A DNA stretch of 45,765 nucleotides from Maribacter sp. (GTDB lineage: Bacteria > Bacteroidota > Bacteroidia > Flavobacteriales > Flavobacteriaceae): the NCBI GenBank assembly GCA_022865355.1, contig JALHST010000117.1, positions 1-45,765 of the forward strand. The letters are read 5' to 3'. Below, in pieces: positions 34,888-41,627 of the stretch. How positions within the stretch are numbered: position 1 is the stretch's first letter; each line of letters begins with the position of its first letter. Under the pieces are notes generated by a model. That model did not search any database. It was not told where the DNA came from and saw only the letters and a list, made by a program, of their open reading frames with translations. The position numbers and the translations under genes are program-made.

Positions 34888-36288
34888 TTAAAATCCTAAA
34901 CTTGCTTTTGCGTTGGTATAGGTCCAGCTAAAAGCACTGGTATCGGCTCCAACAGTTTCAGCGCCTTCGGTAACTTGGCTTGTCCAAGCGGCAGCTCTTG
35001 TTGGCAAATCAGGATTTAGGATAAGCGGGCTTTCACCGGTTCCAACGGCTTCTTGGAAAATTGCCGCATCGGCTCCAACCACTTCCCAGTTGTTGAAGAT
35101 CAACAAACCATCCAAAAAGTTTTGGGCCACACTGTTGCCATTGATCCGAACAATCGATGTTGCCGCAAAATTAAGGGCATATATATTTTCAACGGTTCCT
35201 CTGGCGCTGCTCCTAAAATCTGCATATTTATTGCTCGGGGCCACCATGCTGCCAATGAGGGTAACATTTCTCATAATGAAGGATGCATTGGTAGATCCTT
35301 CCCCGCCGTCGATTTCCAGGTCACTATCCTGAACGTCCCCTGCAATTACGATGGCATTGTCAATCGTTCCGGAATACGCCTGATCAATATCCAAGCCGTC
35401 ATCTCCTCCAGCCCAACATAGCAGGTTGGTAGGGTTTACAGTTCCTCCAAAGAATTCAATACCGTCATCTACATTACCAACGATTTCGATATTGTCGATG
35501 GTAGTGCCCGAGCCTACGGCTCCTAAGGTTAATCCGTTAATTTCGTTGCCTTCCCCGATCAAAGCGCCCCCATGACGAATGGAGATATATTTTAAGGTAC
35601 CAGAATTATCGGCATCGTTCAGCGCATCCCCTGGGCCATACGTACCAAAGGTATCCTCTGCGGGAATTCCTTCGATTTGATATTCGGTCACATCGCCAGG
35701 CAAGGAAGCCGAGGCTCTACCCAAAACCAAAACTCCGCCCCACAAGCCACGATCGTTCTCGTCCAAATTGGTGCCCGCTGTTTGGCCTACCGCAATATTG
35801 TCGTCTTCCGCCGTAAAAATTATTGGCTTGTCCGCGGTACCTACGGCCTCTATTTTTGAATCCCGTTGAACAATCAATGCCGAAGCCAAGGAACCAGAAC
35901 CTGGGGTTCCTTTTATTATGGTGCCAGGTTCAATGGTCAAGGTCACCCCAACCCCGACAACGACTTTTCCCGCAAGCTTATAGATATTGTTGGCGGTCCA
36001 TGTAGTATTTGTACCTATTTCACCTGAAACGGTTATTATTTCAGCACAAGACCCACCAAAGTCGATTCCGGTCTCGTCGCCATTTTGTATCCCATCATTA
36101 CAGGTAGCAGCTACCGGGGAACAGGGTTGGCAGTTGGGGCCGCCACAATCGATCTCGGTTTCGCCTTGATTCAAGATACCGTCATTACAGGTGGCCAAAG
36201 GCTCGATAACGACCGGTTCGTCATTATTTTTGCATGAAGTAACCACCATTGCACCGATTGCAAAACCAGCTAAAATAAGTTTTTTCAT
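34888..36288 (-). CDS. Cys-rich, probably beta-helical lipoprotein
   Basis: This 466-residue protein has a lipoprotein signal (MKKLILAGFAIGAMVVTSC, lipobox VTSC, lipidated C19). Next come two short Cys-type repeats: CNDGILNQGETEIDCGG (from C34 to C56) and CNDGIQNGDETGIDFGG (from C63 to C81). The second has lost an internal Cys (F for C). The remaining ~380 residues show repeating Gly/Asp/Asn-rich strands (GVTLTIEPGTIIKGT, LKYISIRHGGALIG, IDNIEIVGNVDDGIEFFGG, DDGLDIDQAYSG), typical of a right-handed parallel beta-helix. It should be anchored in the outer membrane, possibly on the surface. It is transcribed just before the TonB receptor and divergent from the PhoB-like gene; a ligand-capturing partner of the receptor is a reasonable inference. 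Confidence 0.8.
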   Translation of the reverse strand: MKKLILAGFAIGAMVVTSCKNNDEPVVIEPLATCNDGILNQGETEIDCGGPNCQPCSPVAATCNDGIQNGDETGIDFGGSCAEIITVSGEIGTNTTWTANNIYKLAGKVVVGVGVTLTIEPGTIIKGTPGSGSLASALIVQRDSKIEAVGTADKPIIFTAEDDNIAVGQTAGTNLDENDRGLWGGVLVLGRASASLPGDVTEYQIEGIPAEDTFGTYGPGDALNDADNSGTLKYISIRHGGALIGEGNEINGLTLGAVGSGTTIDNIEIVGNVDDGIEFFGGTVNPTNLLCWAGGDDGLDIDQAYSGTIDNAIVIAGDVQDSDLEIDGGEGSTNASFIMRNVTLIGSMVAPSNKYADFRSSARGTVENIYALNFAATSIVRINGNSVAQNFLDGLLIFNNWEVVGADAAIFQEAVGTGESPLILNPDLPTRAAAWTSQVTEGAETVGADTSAFSWTYTNAKASLGF

Positions 36289-36350
36289 TTCCAGATTTTT
36301 TAATTTTCGTTTTTCAGTTTGTGAGCTGTGCTCGATTATTTATTACGTTG

Positions 36351-36358
36351 CAAAGAAA
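36351..36358 (-). promoter_or_regulatory. Near-consensus -7 element of the lipoprotein operon
   Basis: On the minus strand the sequence reads TTtcTTTG, one mismatch from TAnnTTTG, about 62 nt before the lipoprotein start. The 11-bp repeat array begins 19 bp upstream of it, at 36378. Confidence 0.4.
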
Positions 36359-36377
36359 CCCACAACTTGTGAAGGTG

Positions 36378-36432
36378 GTGTTACCTGGCTATTAAACCTC
36401 TATTGTTATAGTGTTATCATAGTGTTACCATA
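36378..36432. repeat. Five tandem 11-bp units, candidate PhoB/OmpR-type binding array
   Basis: The units are GTGTTACCTGG, CTATTAAACCT, CTATTGTTATA, GTGTTATCATA and GTGTTACCATA, in exact 11-bp register. T at positions 2, 4 and 5 is invariant, A at 6 occurs in four of five, and position 3 is G or A. The last two units together resemble the E. coli Pho box (two 11-bp CTGTCATAAAT-type repeats). The array lies between the divergent lipoprotein and PhoB-like genes. An 11-bp period is the known spacing for tandem binding of OmpR/PhoB-family regulators. Which promoter it serves is open: it is near the lipoprotein -7 element, but the units read toward the regulator gene. The rest of the 36289-36592 gap holds only promoter-like elements. 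Confidence 0.6.
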
Positions 36433-36474
36433 TTAAATCAACGTTAAGTACTTTATAAGTAACCGTATTATCTT

Positions 36475-36482
36475 TACATTTG
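36475..36482 (+). promoter_or_regulatory. Promoter -7 element of the PhoB/PhoR-like operon
   Basis: TAcaTTTG is an exact consensus match 110 nt before the ATG at 36593, giving an unusually long leader for this window. Confidence 0.5.
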
Positions 36483-36592
36483 ACGATGCTATTATTTTAA
36501 TAGGAATCTTAGCGGTTCATTTATTTAATTTTCAAGTACTTATAATAACTGTTTACACAAAAAAGAAGTGGTGAATTGTAAAATAGACCAAC

Positions 36593-37279
36593 ATGAAAAA
36601 AAGTGAAATACGGATACTTTTAGTAGATGATGAATCAGATATCCTCGAAATTGTTAGCTATAATCTTAGCGAAGAGGGCTATCAGGTATTTACGGCCAAA
36701 AACGGCGTGGAAGGCGTGGCCAAAGCCAAAAAGAAGTTGCCGCATTTGATTATTATGGACGTTATGATGCCAGAAATGGACGGGATAGAAGCGTGTGAGA
36801 CAATTCGTAAAACCCCAGGACTTGAAAATACCATCATCACCTTTCTCACGGCCCGAGGGGAAGATTATTCCCAGGTGGCCGGTTTCGATGCCGGGGCCGA
36901 TGATTATATTACCAAACCTATAAAACCAAAGGTTTTGGTGAGTAAGGTGAAATCGTTGTTGCGACGCTTGAAGGAGGAAGATACCGCCAATGAGGACATT
37001 GTTAAAGTAGGAAATATTGTAATCAACCGCGAAGAATACAAAATTATCAATAATGGTAAAGAAATCGTACTTCCACGGAAGGAATTTGAACTATTGGCAC
37101 TGCTCACTTCCAAACCGAATAAGGTTTTCAAACGTGAGACCATTCTCGATAAGGTTTGGGGCAGCGAAGTGGTGGTCGGTGGACGCACGATCGACGTACA
37201 TATTCGAAAACTTCGTGAGAAAATAGGCGATGACAACTTTAAGACAGTAAAGGGAGTAGGCTATAAGTTCGTTCTGTAA
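36593..37279 (+). CDS. PhoB-like response regulator (OmpR family)
   Basis: This 228-residue protein has a receiver domain (about 1-122) with acidic pocket D12-D13, phosphoacceptor D56 in LIIMDVMMPEMDG, the Thr of FLTARGE and the Lys of ITKPIKP. A winged-helix effector domain follows (about 132-228) with LPRKEFELLALLTSKPNKVFKRETILDKVWG and VGGRTIDVHIRKLREKIG, ending KTVKGVGYKFVL. This is the OmpR/PhoB subfamily and closest in style to PhoB. It is coupled to the histidine kinase gene by a one-base overlap. The 11-bp repeat array upstream is the expected site type, so it probably controls the divergent lipoprotein/receptor genes and perhaps itself. Confidence 0.92.
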   Translation: MKKSEIRILLVDDESDILEIVSYNLSEEGYQVFTAKNGVEGVAKAKKKLPHLIIMDVMMPEMDGIEACETIRKTPGLENTIITFLTARGEDYSQVAGFDAGADDYITKPIKPKVLVSKVKSLLRRLKEEDTANEDIVKVGNIVINREEYKIINNGKEIVLPRKEFELLALLTSKPNKVFKRETILDKVWGSEVVVGGRTIDVHIRKLREKIGDDNFKTVKGVGYKFVL

Positions 37280-38334
37280 TGTCTATACGCTTAAAAAAAT
37301 CCTATAGGTTCGCTATTAGATCATCCCTATTGATTTCCCTATTTTCCTTTTTGATACTGTTATTTTTGCAATGGATCTATGACGTTTTCAATTGGTATTT
37401 CATCCTTATTTTCTTACTGCTTTCGTTCATAGCCTCCTTTTTATTGCTTCAGATTCGGATCGAGCGTTTCATATATCGCCGAATAAAAAAAATTTACGAT
37501 GATGTTGCCCTCTTGGAATCTTCCTCGCCTTCCTCGGGAACGATTACGACCGATATGCGCAGCTTGACCGAAGAAATCGAAAAATTTGCGCAGGGAAAGA
37601 AAATTGAGATCGATATCTTAAAAATTCGAGAAGAATATCGGCGTGATTTTTTAGGCAATGTTTCCCATGAACTGAAGACCCCATTATTTACCGTCCAAGG
37701 CTATATAGAAACCCTGTTGGATGGGGCCATGGAAAATAAAAATATCAGAAAAAAATATTTGCAAAGAGCTGCAAAAGGGGTAGATCGGCTCATCTATATC
37801 GTAAAGGATTTGGATCTTATCACAAAATTGGAGGTCGGTGACCTAAATCTAGAACGCGAGGATTTTGATATCATCGAAGTTATCGAAGGCGCTTTTGAGC
37901 TCTTGGAAATGAAAGCCGCAAAAAAGAAAATTGCCCTTACATTCGATACAGATTATATAAAACCGATCATGGTAAATGCAGATAAGGAAAAAATTCAGCA
38001 GGTACTTATCAATCTATTGGTCAATTCGATAAAATACGGTCATACCAATGGCACCACCGAAGTAAGCGTCGAAAACTTGATAAAGAACAAAATAATTGTT
38101 AGGGTTACCGATAATGGCGAGGGAATCCCCAAAAAGGATATCCCACGAATTTTTGAACGATTTTACAGAGTTGACAAAAGTGGTAGCAGAAGCGAAGGAG
38201 GCTCCGGACTCGGTCTGTCGATCGTAAAACACCTCATAGAGGCGCATAATGAGAAAATCTTTGTTGAAAGCGAGATAGGGGTAGGCTCCGAATTTTCATT
38301 TACCTTAGAAAAATCGAAAGTCCAAAACTCATAG
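37279..38334 (+). CDS. PhoR-like sensor histidine kinase
   Basis: This 351-residue kinase has two adjacent membrane segments (about 13-31 and 39-58) separated by only about seven residues, so it lacks a periplasmic sensor domain, as in PhoR. A 70-residue linker leads to the H box NVSHELKTPLFTVQGY (phospho-His H130), the N box QQVLINLLVNSIKYG, G1 VTDNGEGIPKKDIPRIFERFYRVD and G2 EGGSGLGLSIVKHLIEAH. No PAS domain is apparent. PhoR-type kinases sense phosphate status through the Pst transporter and PhoU rather than directly; neither pst nor phoU is in the window. The start ATG shares its first base with the end of the regulator's stop (TAATG). Confidence 0.9.
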   Translation: MSIRLKKSYRFAIRSSLLISLFSFLILLFLQWIYDVFNWYFILIFLLLSFIASFLLLQIRIERFIYRRIKKIYDDVALLESSSPSSGTITTDMRSLTEEIEKFAQGKKIEIDILKIREEYRRDFLGNVSHELKTPLFTVQGYIETLLDGAMENKNIRKKYLQRAAKGVDRLIYIVKDLDLITKLEVGDLNLEREDFDIIEVIEGAFELLEMKAAKKKIALTFDTDYIKPIMVNADKEKIQQVLINLLVNSIKYGHTNGTTEVSVENLIKNKIIVRVTDNGEGIPKKDIPRIFERFYRVDKSGSRSEGGSGLGLSIVKHLIEAHNEKIFVESEIGVGSEFSFTLEKSKVQNS

Positions 38335-38372
38335 TTGCGTGGTCCTGACATCGATATTTCCATAGCTTTGTC

Positions 38373-38380
38373 GTACAAAA
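38373..38380 (+). promoter_or_regulatory. Promoter -7 element near trmB
   Basis: TAgcTTTG is an exact match, only 9 nt before the GTG at 38390, so the mRNA would be almost leaderless. The same 11 bases, TAGCTTTGTCG, recur at the fnr promoter (41595-41605). Confidence 0.5.
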
Positions 38381-38389
38381 AAAATATTA

Positions 38390-39061
38390 GTGGGAAGCAA
38401 AAATAAGTTAAGGCGTTTTGAAGAAAATGCACAATTTAATAACGTGGTCCAGCCTACACGGGAACATATTCGATCGGGCGATATTCACTTAAAAGGTACT
38501 TGGGCGGCCCATTTCGGTAATAATAATCCCATAGTCCTAGAACTGGGTTGTGGTAAAGGCGAGTATACCTTGGGACTCGCCAGGCAAAATCCCGCACAAA
38601 ATTTTATCGGAGTCGATATAAAGGGAGCAAGATTATGGCGTGGGGCTAAAACAGCCCTTGAAGAGAAACTATTTAATGTGGCTTTTCTGAGAACGCAGAT
38701 TGAGTGGATCGACCAACTTTTCGATACAGATGAGGTTTCCGAAATCTGGATTACCTTTCCAGACCCACAGATTAAATATAAGCGCACCAAACATCGGATG
38801 ACCAATCCCGATTTTTTGAAAAAATACCGAACTATTTTAAAACCACAAGGGATGGTGCATCTAAAAACAGATAGCGAATTTATGCATGGGTATACCTTAG
38901 GGCTCTTACAGGGTTTGGGATTGGAAATTTTATATGCCAACCACGATATATATAAAAATGAAGGCAGCCCGAAAAATGTTTTGGGAATCCAGACTTTCTA
39001 TGAAAAACAGTATCTTGAAAAGGGGAAATCGATTACCTATTTACAGTTTCGTATACACTGA
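38390..39061 (+). CDS. trmB: tRNA (guanine-N7-)-methyltransferase
   Basis: TrmB methylates G46 of tRNAs with S-adenosylmethionine. The 223-residue protein has the SAM site VLELGCGKGEYTLGLAR (about residues 50-66), then FIGVDIKGARLWRGAK, and the catalytic/tRNA region ITFPDPQIKYKRTKHRMTNPDFLKKY. The C-terminal LKTDSEFMHGYTL completes the family pattern. The probable start is GTG at 38390, giving MGSKNKLRRFEENAQF, which fits the conserved flavobacterial N-terminus; no nearby ATG does. The LysE-type gene follows by 3 nt. Confidence 0.94.
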   Translation: MGSKNKLRRFEENAQFNNVVQPTREHIRSGDIHLKGTWAAHFGNNNPIVLELGCGKGEYTLGLARQNPAQNFIGVDIKGARLWRGAKTALEEKLFNVAFLRTQIEWIDQLFDTDEVSEIWITFPDPQIKYKRTKHRMTNPDFLKKYRTILKPQGMVHLKTDSEFMHGYTLGLLQGLGLEILYANHDIYKNEGSPKNVLGIQTFYEKQYLEKGKSITYLQFRIH

Positions 39062-39064
39062 TCC

Positions 39065-39694
39065 ATGGAACACTTGTTAATTCTTTTTTTTGCAACTTTT
39101 TCTGCCGCATTCATGGCGACCGTGCCGCCGGGACTGTTGAATATGAATGCCGCCAAGACAAGTGTCGAAAAAGGGAAATTGAACGGAGTGATTTTTAGTC
39201 TCGGGGTATCGAGCATGATTATTATCCAAGCGTACATCGCGGTCCTGATTTCAAAATTTCTATATCGAAATCCGGAAGTAATCGATCTGTTGTTGAAATT
39301 AGCCCTTTTGGTATTCGCTTTTTTCACGGTATATTTTTTTATAGCCGCGCAGAGAAACAAGGTTAGGGCTCCAACAAAAGTAGTGGTAAGTAAAAGGAAT
39401 AGTTTTTATAAGGGATTCTTTTTGGCGGCCCTAAACCTGTTGACTATCCCATATTACAGCGGACTGAATGCCATGTGGAATGCCTCGGGATGGATCCAAT
39501 TCGAAATAACCGATATTGTTATTTTTATTTTGGCAGCCGGTTTTGGCACGTTTTCAGTGCTGTACCTGTATGTGTTTTATTTCAATAAAATGGAAACCAA
39601 GACGAATCGATTTTCGAAGAACAGTAATTATATTTTAAGTGCATTAATGATGGTTCTCTTAGTAATTACAATTATTAGGATTTTATACAAATGA
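39065..39694 (+). CDS. LysE-family translocator
   Basis: This 209-residue inner-membrane protein has about six membrane segments (about residues 3-25, 40-62, 72-92, 115-133, 148-168, 185-207). The opening segment FSAAFMATVPPGLLNMNAAKTSVEKGKLNG matches the LysE/RhtB family, including the Pro-Gly-Pro-like PPG and the conserved Asn. Members export amino acids and similar small molecules. The substrate cannot be read from sequence. It overlaps the next gene by 4 nt (ATGA) and follows trmB by 3 nt, so the three may share a transcript. Confidence 0.82.
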   Translation: MEHLLILFFATFSAAFMATVPPGLLNMNAAKTSVEKGKLNGVIFSLGVSSMIIIQAYIAVLISKFLYRNPEVIDLLLKLALLVFAFFTVYFFIAAQRNKVRAPTKVVVSKRNSFYKGFFLAALNLLTIPYYSGLNAMWNASGWIQFEITDIVIFILAAGFGTFSVLYLYVFYFNKMETKTNRFSKNSNYILSALMMVLLVITIIRILYK

Positions 39695-40041
39695 CGAAAC
39701 CTGACAACAAAGACTTCTTTCAAAAGGTATATGAAGTCGCACGACAGATTCCGTACGGCCGGGTGACTTCTTATGGCGCCATTGCCAAATATCTTGGCGC
39801 AGCTCGAAGTGCCCGTATGGTGGGTTGGGCAATGAACGCTTCAGAAAAGAAAGGAGATGTTCCCGCCCACAGAGTAGTGAACAAAATAGGATTGCTAACG
39901 GGAAAACATCATTTTGATGGCACCAATTTGATGCAACAACTATTAGAAAACGAGGGAATCCAGGTCAAGGAACATCAGATCGTAAATTTTGAAAAGTATT
40001 TTTGGGATCCCTGGAAGGAACTTCAGGACCATACGTCTTAG
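39691..40041 (+). CDS. Alkyltransferase-like (ATL) DNA-binding protein
   Basis: This 116-residue protein has the O6-alkylguanine-DNA alkyltransferase C-terminal fold: PYGRVTSYGAIAKYLG (about residues 21-36), then ARSARMVGWAMNAS and the active-site segment VPAHRVVNKIG, where the usual PCHRV is PAHRV. Without the acceptor Cys it cannot take up alkyl groups. Such ATL proteins bind O6-alkylguanine and hand the lesion to nucleotide-excision repair. The Arg finger region (RSARMVG) is kept, which supports lesion binding. The gene overlaps the LysE-type gene by 4 nt, and the next gene has its own promoter 100 nt downstream. Confidence 0.88.
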   Translation: MTKPDNKDFFQKVYEVARQIPYGRVTSYGAIAKYLGAARSARMVGWAMNASEKKGDVPAHRVVNKIGLLTGKHHFDGTNLMQQLLENEGIQVKEHQIVNFEKYFWDPWKELQDHTS

Positions 40042-40143
40042 CAGCGGGCATTCCTGACATTATCGAGGAAGGACGAATAGTTTCAATCTATTGGCACATC
40101 TTACTTTTCAATCGCAACCCTTTACCTTCTCATAGTGAAACTG

Positions 40144-40151
40144 TATCTTTG
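40144..40151 (+). promoter_or_regulatory. Promoter -7 element of the mrp operon
   Basis: TAtcTTTG matches the consensus exactly and is 22 nt before the ATG at 40174. Confidence 0.6.
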
Positions 40152-40173
40152 TTGTTTAGAATGATTTTATATA

Positions 40174-41313
40174 ATGAAAATTGATAAAAAGGAAGTATTA
40201 AAGGCGCTTGAAACGATTACAGTCCCTGGTGAAGGACAGAATATGGTCGAAAGCGGAGCTGTGAAGAATATACAGATTTTTGGTGATGAGGTAGAAATTG
40301 ATATTACGATCACAAATCCAAGTCTTCAGGCTCGTAAAAAGACCGAGGTGGAGATTTTGAAGATCATACATCAGCAAGTATATGAAAAAGCAAAAATAAA
40401 GGTAAATATTAAAGTAGATACCCCGATTAAGCCAAAAACAAATGAAATTAAAGGGAAGCCTATTGCGGGAATACAGAATATCATCGCCATTGCCTCAGGG
40501 AAGGGCGGTGTAGGCAAATCAACCGTAACGGCCAACCTGGCGGTCACCCTTGCAAAAATGGGCTTTAAAGTTGGCCTATTGGATGCCGATATTTATGGTC
40601 CGTCTATGCCCATAATGTTTGACGTTGCCCATGAAAAACCATTGGCAGTCAATGTTGAGGGCAAATCGAAGATGAAACCCATTGATAGCTACGGTGTAAA
40701 ATTATTGTCTATCGGATTTTTTACCCAACCGGATCAAGCGGTAATTTGGAGAGGCCCCATGGCTTCAAAAGCTTTGAATCAAATGATTTTTGACGCCCAT
40801 TGGGGGGAATTGGATTTTATGCTTATCGACCTGCCACCGGGTACAGGTGATATTCATTTGAGTATTATGCAGGCCCTGCCAGTTTCGGGGGCCGTAATAG
40901 TCAGCACCCCCCAGGAAGTGGCTTTGGCCGATGCGCGCAAAGGCGTAGCCATGTTCCAACAGGAGGCCATCAATGTACCAGTATTGGGAATCGTTGAAAA
41001 CATGGCGTATTTTACCCCTGAAGAACTTCCGAATAACAAATATTATATCTTTGGAAAGGAAGGTGCAAAGCATTTGGCGGAAGATTTAAAAGTACCATTT
41101 TTAGGGGAAATACCCTTGGTTCAAAGCATTCGGGAAGCTGGCGATATAGGAAGGCCCGCCGCCTTGCAGACCGCAACGCCGATTGAAACCGCTTTTGATA
41201 TCTTGACTAAAAATATAGTTCAGGAAGTAGTCAATAGAAATGAGCATCTGCCCCCAACGGAGGCAATCAAAATAACAACAATGGCCGGTTGTTCGGCTGT
41301 TAAAAAGAAATAG
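40174..41313 (+). CDS. mrp: Mrp/ApbC-type P-loop ATPase lacking the CxxC motif
   Basis: This 379-residue protein has an N-terminal MIP18/DUF59 domain (about 1-85) and a Mrp/NBP35 P-loop domain (about 100-360). The deviant Walker A is ASGKGGVGKST, then LDADIYGPSMP and LIDLPPGTGDIHLS. Mrp proteins carry or deliver Fe-S clusters. The usual CxxC of the cluster-binding site, after ENMxxF, is absent here: ENMAYFTPEELPNNKYYIFG. The only Cys in the whole protein is near the C-terminus (MAGCSAV). The NifU-type gene begins 1 nt after the stop and could supply the cluster. The start is 22 nt from an exact -7 element. Confidence 0.92.
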   Translation: MKIDKKEVLKALETITVPGEGQNMVESGAVKNIQIFGDEVEIDITITNPSLQARKKTEVEILKIIHQQVYEKAKIKVNIKVDTPIKPKTNEIKGKPIAGIQNIIAIASGKGGVGKSTVTANLAVTLAKMGFKVGLLDADIYGPSMPIMFDVAHEKPLAVNVEGKSKMKPIDSYGVKLLSIGFFTQPDQAVIWRGPMASKALNQMIFDAHWGELDFMLIDLPPGTGDIHLSIMQALPVSGAVIVSTPQEVALADARKGVAMFQQEAINVPVLGIVENMAYFTPEELPNNKYYIFGKEGAKHLAEDLKVPFLGEIPLVQSIREAGDIGRPAALQTATPIETAFDILTKNIVQEVVNRNEHLPPTEAIKITTMAGCSAVKKK

Positions 41314-41314
41314 G

Positions 41315-41554
41315 ATGACTTCGGAAGAGCTAAGATTGAATGTGGAAAAGGCGTTGGATGAAATCCGCCCGTTTTTGCAAAGTGACGGAGGAGATATTTC
41401 GCTCGTTTCCATAGACAATGAATCGTCGGTAAAAATTAGATTAGAGGGAGCATGTATTGGCTGTACAGTGAATCAGATGACCTTGAAAAGTGGCGTCGAG
41501 ATGACCATAAAAAAATATGCCCCACAAATAGAGGAAGTAATAAATCTTAGCTGA
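41315..41554 (+). CDS. NifU C-terminal-domain Fe-S scaffold protein
   Basis: This 79-residue protein consists of a single NifU C-terminal (Nfu) domain: EIRPFLQSDGGDISLVSID...VKIRLEGACIGCTVNQMTLKSGVEMTIKKYAPQI. The CIGC motif binds a [4Fe-4S] cluster at the dimer interface, and the protein acts as a scaffold or carrier. It lies 1 nt after mrp, so the two are surely co-expressed. The stand-alone Nfu domain is normal length. It is followed after 73 nt by the reductase gene, which has its own -7 element. Confidence 0.93.
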   Translation: MTSEELRLNVEKALDEIRPFLQSDGGDISLVSIDNESSVKIRLEGACIGCTVNQMTLKSGVEMTIKKYAPQIEEVINLS

Positions 41555-41594
41555 TCTTCTGATTTTAATCATAAGATTGCAGGCATTCGCATAC

Positions 41595-41602
41595 TAGCTT
41601 TG
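41595..41602 (+). promoter_or_regulatory. Promoter -7 element of the fnr-fdx operon
   Basis: TAgcTTTG is an exact match 25 nt before the ATG at 41628. A TTG at 41577-41579 lies 15 nt upstream. Confidence 0.55.
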
Positions 41603-41627
41603 TCGGAACATTGAACTTGGATACTTA

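Noticed and set aside
31968-36288. Reading the TonB receptor and lipoprotein as a SusC/SusD polysaccharide locus
   Set aside because: The lipoprotein has beta-helix-like repeats and Cys repeats, not the helical SusD pattern, and no glycoside hydrolase genes are nearby.
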